10,906 bases of DNA from assembly GCA_005773695.1 (NCBI GenBank), contig SXHM01000123.1, forward strand, positions 1 through 10,906, in the 5' to 3' direction. Source of the DNA: Bacteroidota bacterium (GTDB taxonomy: Bacteria; Bacteroidota; Bacteroidia; SXHM01). Shown in pieces: positions 6,651-10,906 of the stretch. The notes beneath the pieces are model-generated. The model saw nothing but the letters and a program-made list of their open reading frames with translations. It made no database searches and was not told the DNA's origin. Numbering within the stretch: the stretch's first letter is position 1; every line of letters starts with the position of its first letter. The translations under genes were made by a program, and so were the position numbers.

Positions 6651-9011
6651 TTAAAACATAACCCTGTACATTGCACTAGGAAATATACCAAACTGGTAGC
6701 TGGTTTTTATCTCTTGTTTACGTTCATCATAGTCTTTACGGAAAATATTTTTACGGTTCAGGATATTCTGCAAGTCAACAAACACTTCGTGTGTTACTTT
6801 CTTTCCGTTTGATTTAAATGAGATTTTAAAATCCAGACGGAAGTAATCTTTCAGTTTATTGCTGTAAGCCTGATCATAATAATAAACGCTGCTTCCTGTT
6901 GCAACAGATGAATCAAGGTTAATAGGGATGTAGCGTTTGCCGCCTGCAAACGTAACTTTCGCATCAAAGCCAACGGTTTTGTTTAGTTTCTTTTTGCTTA
7001 CGTTAAATTCTTTTCCTCCCAAAAAATTCACAGTATAATTTCCGTTGAAAGCGGTGTTGCGCAAAACACCATCACTTGCTTTGTATTTTGATTCATAAAG
7101 CGATGTGGTGAATAACGAGTACCACCCTTTAGAGAAAAACTTTTCAGCCGTTAATTCCAATCCGTAGTTGTAGCCTGTTCCTTTGTTTACTAAACTATCG
7201 GTATCAGGTGTGTCAAAGTTTGCACCCGTATTCACTAATGAATAATAAGATGAGCGTTGCTCAACCGGCAGTTTGTCTAAGTATTGAAAATACGTTTCAA
7301 ACTTGAAACGTATGTTTTTTAACGCAGTATTATCATAAGCCAGAACAACTTGTTTGCTCTGCGATAAGCTCATGTTTTTGTTGGTTTGTGCAGAGTTTCC
7401 GTCAGTATAATCTGTTTTTACAAAATAGGCTTGCAGCATTTGTATCTGGCTATGGAAGCCGGCACCAAAGCTTAAAGCATTACCTTTTCCCATATCCCAC
7501 TTTAAACCGAGACGCGGTTCAACTGCAAAACTGTTGTTAAGAAAAAATTGTTGGTAATGAACACCTGTGGTGAGCGAAAGATTATCTGTAAAACGATGTT
7601 GCCATTGCATGTAAGCTTGTAGTAGAAAAGAACTAGCGTTGTAGTTCCGAAGCGTGATAAAATGTGTGCCGTCAATCAAGGTGCTGTCATTAAAACTAAA
7701 ACCGTACCTGTCGATAATGACACCGGTCTTCACAGTATTGCGTGCATTAAACTTCTTATTCACACTATAATTTACTGTGATTTTATTTTGCGAAGAATTA
7801 TTACGGTATGAAGGAACTGGATTGCCATCAACTGTGCTGAGTGAATCATCTTTTATTTTGTTACGTGTTCCCGAAACAGCAATTACCAATTTCGAATAAA
7901 CTTTTTCGCTGAAGAAAAATGTATGCGAAAAACCAACAGCACCCATATCGCTTCCGAAATAATTATCATATCCGCCCGAAGCATAGGTGTCGTCTTTCTT
8001 TCCTTCGCTCTCCAGCAATTCAATATAGCTTGTTCCTCCTAAACCAAATAGAGAAAAGTTACCTGCTTTCTTTGTTGGAAAATGAAATTTGAAAGAGACA
8101 TCCTGATACAAAGGAAGCGCACCTCCTGAACCAAAACCAACACCAAACAAAGCAACCAGGGCAAGCACAGAGTAACGGTAATTTATCAAATAACTTGCTT
8201 TATGTTTCTTTGAAAACGGTCCTTCCAAACCTACTTCTATTCCGTTGAATCCAACTTGCGCCATGTATTCGCGCTTCTCGTTATTGCCATGCCGCATTCG
8301 CAAATCAAATACGCCCGACATGGCATTTCCATATTCAGCTGGAAAAGCTCCGGTAAAAAAATCAGAACGGTCAAGTACGTTGTTATTGAGAATATTAATC
8401 GGACCGCCTGTGGAACCAAGATTGCCAAAGTGACTTGGATTTGGAATGTCAACACCATCCAATCTATAGAGCAAACCAAGCGGAGAATTTCCGCGGATGA
8501 TAATGTCATTGCGAGCATCATTGGCTTCGGTAACACCTGCAAAGTTGGCTGCCATACGCGCAGGATCGCCACGTGAACCTGCATATTTACGTGTGTCTTC
8601 AACTGTAAAGGAGCGTGCACTTACGGTTGCCATTTCGTTCAGCGTTTGTGATTTATCGAGCCTACCACTGATGACAACTTCTTTTCCTATCACAACACTC
8701 TCTTCTAACTCAATATCTATTATGGTTTCTTTTCCGGTATTCACAATTACAGGTATTGTAGTTTCCTTATAACCGAGGTAAGAAATCTTAAGTTGTTTTC
8801 TTCCCACCGGAACGCCTGTAATTTTAAAAACTCCTTCTTCATCAGAAGCAGTTCCAAGAAGTATTATTGAATCAACAACTACAACATTAGCTCCTGGCAA
8901 AGGCGACAGCGATTGCTTATCTACCACTTTTCCGCGAATAGTTTGCAGGTAGTTTTGTGCAGCAACCTGACCAAAACAAATAAGAGAAAGGATAACTATT
9001 AATACTCGCAT
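6651..9011 (-). CDS. TonB-dependent outer-membrane receptor with carboxypeptidase-regulatory-like N-terminal domain
   Basis: 786 residues. The signal peptide MRVLIVILSLICFGQVAAQ is followed by a CarboxypepD_reg-like beta-sandwich at about residues 23-105 (IRGKVVDKQSLSPLPGANVVV, SDEEGVFKITGVPVG, ISYLGYKE). A TonB-receptor plug follows at about 125-240, with RGDPARMAANFAGV, NDIIIRGNSPLGLLYRLDGVDIPNP and FFTGAFPAEYGNAMSGVFDLRMR. The rest (about 245-786) has the alternating aromatic strands of a 22-strand barrel and ends in YRVMF, the terminal aromatic typical of outer-membrane barrels. Such proteins take up large or scarce ligands using TonB-ExbBD energy. There is no SusD-like partner next to it, so this is not a typical SusCD glycan pair, and the substrate cannot be told from sequence. 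No clear TonB box was seen. The gene is followed by the 2TM gene and is divergent from the propeller sensor gene 65 bp away. Confidence 0.93.
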   Translation of the reverse strand: MRVLIVILSLICFGQVAAQNYLQTIRGKVVDKQSLSPLPGANVVVVDSIILLGTASDEEGVFKITGVPVGRKQLKISYLGYKETTIPVIVNTGKETIIDIELEESVVIGKEVVISGRLDKSQTLNEMATVSARSFTVEDTRKYAGSRGDPARMAANFAGVTEANDARNDIIIRGNSPLGLLYRLDGVDIPNPSHFGNLGSTGGPINILNNNVLDRSDFFTGAFPAEYGNAMSGVFDLRMRHGNNEKREYMAQVGFNGIEVGLEGPFSKKHKASYLINYRYSVLALVALFGVGFGSGGALPLYQDVSFKFHFPTKKAGNFSLFGLGGTSYIELLESEGKKDDTYASGGYDNYFGSDMGAVGFSHTFFFSEKVYSKLVIAVSGTRNKIKDDSLSTVDGNPVPSYRNNSSQNKITVNYSVNKKFNARNTVKTGVIIDRYGFSFNDSTLIDGTHFITLRNYNASSFLLQAYMQWQHRFTDNLSLTTGVHYQQFFLNNSFAVEPRLGLKWDMGKGNALSFGAGFHSQIQMLQAYFVKTDYTDGNSAQTNKNMSLSQSKQVVLAYDNTALKNIRFKFETYFQYLDKLPVEQRSSYYSLVNTGANFDTPDTDSLVNKGTGYNYGLELTAEKFFSKGWYSLFTTSLYESKYKASDGVLRNTAFNGNYTVNFLGGKEFNVSKKKLNKTVGFDAKVTFAGGKRYIPINLDSSVATGSSVYYYDQAYSNKLKDYFRLDFKISFKSNGKKVTHEVFVDLQNILNRKNIFRKDYDERKQEIKTSYQFGIFPSAMYRVMF

Positions 9012-9018
9012 CAGGCTG

Positions 9019-9026
9019 CAAAATTA
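9019..9026 (-). promoter_or_regulatory. -7 promoter element of the TonB-dependent receptor gene
   Basis: The complement of 9019-9026 reads TAATTTTG, a full match to TAnnTTTG, and only 7 nt separate it from the receptor ATG. The -33 region is weak. If this box is used, the message would have almost no leader. The whole divergent gap (9012-9076) is only 65 bp, so both genes' promoters must be packed in it. I see no equally good plus-strand box. Confidence 0.4.
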
Positions 9027-9076
9027 ATTTCTTACCGAACTATACAGAAGCGTTTTTAAATTCATCTGCATTCCTT

Positions 9077-10906
9077 ATGTTTGCAAGAAACAAATTAAGT
9101 TTAGTGCAATATCATTTTTTATCCATCACTTCTTTTTTCGGCAGAGTTTTTTTTCTGCTCTTTTTAATTGTCAATTTTCAATTTTCAATTGTTAATTGCT
9201 TTTCTCAGGAAGGCAGTTCTTACATCACCAATTTCAACCTTAGCGAAACGGTTTACAGTAATCAGAACTGGTCAATCGTTCAGGATAATGATGAGGTAAT
9301 GCTTTTTGCAAACCGCAGAGGTGTGCTCACATATGATGGCGCTTTCTGGAAAGAAGTAAGTCTGCCTGATATTATTTTTACCATGACTGCCGATCCTCAG
9401 AAGAGCAGGATTTACGCAGGTTGCAGAAATGGTTTTGGGTATTTGTCAAAAGATGAGAAGGGAATTTACAACTATACTGAGCTTTCATCTACGTTGCCAA
9501 ATACTTCAGAAATTTCAAAACTGGAACTCACTTCAGATGCAGTTTATTTTTATAATAATGAAAGTATCAGCCGCTGTTTAGTCAGCAATCTCAGCAATAC
9601 ACTTCAATGGACAACCACTTTGGAAAATCCTTATGCAGGAACTATAAAGTTCAAAGACAAGATTTTTATACTGGTTTCAGGTAAAGGGCTTTTTGTTTTT
9701 GAAGAAGATTCACTGCTCGAATTAAAAGGAATTTCTTCTTTGCCCAAAGAGGTTTTGTTTAGTGTTCCGTTTGATCAAAGCCATGTATTAATCGGAACAA
9801 ACACTGATGAACTTTTTCTTTTTGACGGAAAATCATTCACTAAATATTTATTTGAAGGACAGAAGCATGTTACAGAAAACATTCTAGCGACTGGTGTAGA
9901 GTTGAATGATAATGAAATTGCAATTTCAACAGTAACAGGAGGCAGCATTGTTATTAATAAAAAAACCGGAGCTACTGCACAGTCAATAAATTACCATACC
10001 GGTTTACCTGATGATGAATTGTATGCAATCGGGAAAGACCGCAACAACGGTCTTTGGCTTTCACATGAATATGGTTTAAGCCGCATTGACAATAGCCTTC
10101 CTGTTCGTAACTTCAGCTCTTACCCTGGGTTGGAGGGAAATCTGAATGCAGTTACAACAAGCGGAACATCTCTATATGTTGCAACAAGTCAAGGTGTATA
10201 TTTTCTTACTAAAACATATGACACACAAGAGGTAAAAAAATTATTTCAGCTGCAGGATAGAGAAAAGTTAGAACGTACAAAAACGGAAGAAAAGAAGCTA
10301 ACAGTTCAGGCAGATTTGCAGAAATTGTTTGATACTCCAATTCAGGATTCGCAGAATGATAAACCGCAAAAAGAAATTAAGAAGGATCAACGTGACGATA
10401 AAAAGAAAAAGAACAAAGACAAATGGAATTCTTTATTCGGTTCTAAAAAGAAAAAGCAATTACAAAAAGAAAATGTTGAAGAAGGCCCAGAACTAAAGGA
10501 AGAGGAGGTTGTAGATGAACCTGCGCCAGTAAAACAACTTGAACCTGTTTTGCAGGTTGAAAAAGCACCTGAGAAAAAAACTACAATTGTTAAAAAAGAA
10601 GAAACAAAAGTTATTCAGTCACAATTTGGAACGTACATTTTTAAAAAAATAAACGGGCTGAATGAAAAATGCAAACAGATGGTTGCATTCAAAGAGCAGA
10701 TACTTGTTGCAACAAATATGGGCTTATATGTTGTTAAAGATAATTCGGCAAAAGTTTTAGTTCCCAACCGTTATATCAATTGTATTGCTGCTTCTGATAA
10801 GAACAATCGTTTTTACATTGGTACGAATAACGGTTTCTTTTCAATAAGATGGGATGGAACTACCTGGCTGGTTGAAAATAGTTTTGAAAATTTCATCAGC
10901 CCTGTA
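9077..10906 (+). CDS. Exported two-component-regulator-propeller sensor protein, N-terminal 610 residues (3' end outside the window)
   Basis: From ATG 9077 the frame is open to the last base of the window. The N-terminus is a long signal or anchor (hydrophobic about residues 20-40), partly encoded by a 7-nt tandem repeat; cleavage is likely after about residue 43. The body shows beta-propeller blades of the regulator-propeller type: NQNWSIVQDNDEVMLFANRR with GVLTYDGAFW (63-91), GLPDDELYAIGKDRNNGLWL with SHEYGLSRID (309-338), LYVATSQGVYFL (366-377), ILVATNMGLYVV (542-553) and YIGTNNGFFSIRWDGTTW (580-597). Between blades, residues about 381-515 are a Lys/Glu-rich low-complexity insert. In the Bacteroidota, this N-terminal pattern usually precedes a Y_Y_Y domain, a membrane helix and either a LuxR-type HTH or a histidine kinase. 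That part is not visible, so the output domain is inference. It is divergent from the TonB-dependent receptor, a possible target of its regulation. The ATG has no in-frame alternative upstream in the gap. Confidence 0.85.
   Translation, partial: MFARNKLSLVQYHFLSITSFFGRVFFLLFLIVNFQFSIVNCFSQEGSSYITNFNLSETVYSNQNWSIVQDNDEVMLFANRRGVLTYDGAFWKEVSLPDIIFTMTADPQKSRIYAGCRNGFGYLSKDEKGIYNYTELSSTLPNTSEISKLELTSDAVYFYNNESISRCLVSNLSNTLQWTTTLENPYAGTIKFKDKIFILVSGKGLFVFEEDSLLELKGISSLPKEVLFSVPFDQSHVLIGTNTDELFLFDGKSFTKYLFEGQKHVTENILATGVELNDNEIAISTVTGGSIVINKKTGATAQSINYHTGLPDDELYAIGKDRNNGLWLSHEYGLSRIDNSLPVRNFSSYPGLEGNLNAVTTSGTSLYVATSQGVYFLTKTYDTQEVKKLFQLQDREKLERTKTEEKKLTVQADLQKLFDTPIQDSQNDKPQKEIKKDQRDDKKKKNKDKWNSLFGSKKKKQLQKENVEEGPELKEEEVVDEPAPVKQLEPVLQVEKAPEKKTTIVKKEETKVIQSQFGTYIFKKINGLNEKCKQMVAFKEQILVATNMGLYVVKDNSAKVLVPNRYINCIAASDKNNRFYIGTNNGFFSIRWDGTTWLVENSFENFISPV
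9165..9199 (+). repeat. Five-unit tandem heptamer repeat (YAATTKY) inside signal-peptide codons
   Basis: Units are TAATTGT, CAATTTT, CAATTTT, CAATTGT and TAATTGC, directly adjacent (9165-9199). They encode residues 30-41 of the propeller sensor, producing IVN twice at a 7-residue spacing (31-33 and 38-40). A T8 run lies just upstream at 9147-9154. Because the unit length is 7, gain or loss of one unit shifts the reading frame. Confidence 0.8.
10217..10619 (+). other. Lys/Glu-rich low-complexity insert within the propeller gene
   Basis: Codons for residues about 381-515 are dominated by Lys, Glu, Gln and Asp, including clusters such as DDKKKKNKDKW and GSKKKK, and then an acidic/proline part (EEEVVDEPAPVKQ). 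The segment has no propeller-blade pattern and interrupts otherwise regular blades on both sides. DNA composition shifts to A-rich on the coding strand. The edges are approximate. Confidence 0.7.

Noticed and set aside
6318..6812. 164-codon plus-strand open frame
   Set aside because: It lies antisense over the 2TM gene and the C-terminus of the TonB receptor, whose frames have clear family matches. Its translation has no recognisable domain.
8237..8772. Several overlapping open frames of 60-127 codons on both strands
   Set aside because: All are shadows of the plug-domain coding region of the TonB receptor. None has a promoter, start context or recognisable protein features.
6651..9011. Reading the TonB receptor as a SusC of a polysaccharide utilisation locus
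   Set aside because: No SusD-like lipoprotein, glycoside hydrolase or other glycan gene adjoins it, and the protein is shorter than usual SusC proteins.

Overview
The window reads as chromosomal DNA from a member of the Bacteroidota. Four signs support this. Two proteins end in type IX secretion (T9SS) C-terminal sorting domains. There is a large TonB-dependent receptor with an N-terminal carboxypeptidase-regulatory-like domain. A two-component-regulator-propeller protein of the Bacteroidota type is present. Several genes have the lineage-specific promoter form (TTG, about 19-21 nt, TAnnTTTG) and no clear Shine-Dalgarno sequences. Base composition is AT-leaning. I cannot name a genus.

Layout, left to right. 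Positions 1-330 hold the 3' end of glycerol kinase (glpK, +). It converges on a small predicted lipoprotein (365-679, -), with a short hairpin/dispersed-repeat-like element between them. Positions 680-1382 carry no convincing conserved gene, but contain the lipoprotein promoter, an orphan strong intrinsic terminator (1167-1202, +) that must end some unannotated small RNA or 46-codon gene, and a promoter for the next gene. Positions 1383-6246 hold two same-strand genes for exported T9SS cargo: a 642-residue protein with five CxxCH haem sites, and a 956-residue protein with seven Ca-type VCBS/FG-GAP motifs, an ASPIC/UnbV domain, Ig-like domains, and a Bacteroidota beta module. A bidirectional terminator (6270-6300) separates them from a minus-strand pair: a TonB-dependent receptor (6651-9011) followed 39 bp downstream by an 89-residue 2TM-domain protein (6342-6611). 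Divergent from the receptor, and running off the right edge, is the N-terminal part (610 codons seen) of an exported propeller sensor protein (9077-10906, +).

How they fit together. The central pair looks like a cell-surface module: a T9SS-exported multihaem cytochrome and a large T9SS-exported beta-propeller/adhesin-like protein. The right half is an outer-membrane uptake gene facing a sensor/regulator gene across only 65 bp. That is a common arrangement for regulator and transporter, but nothing here proves a regulatory link, and no substrate can be named.

The best leads are the orphan terminator with its small transcript, the surface-directed cytochrome pair, a tandem heptamer repeat inside the sensor gene's signal-peptide codons (7 nt is not a multiple of 3, so copy-number change would switch frame), a Lys/Glu-rich low-complexity insert inside the sensor propeller, and an 8-bp inverted repeat framing the putative -7 element of the 2TM gene. 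I did not find a defence system, CRISPR array, mobile element, tRNA or rRNA.
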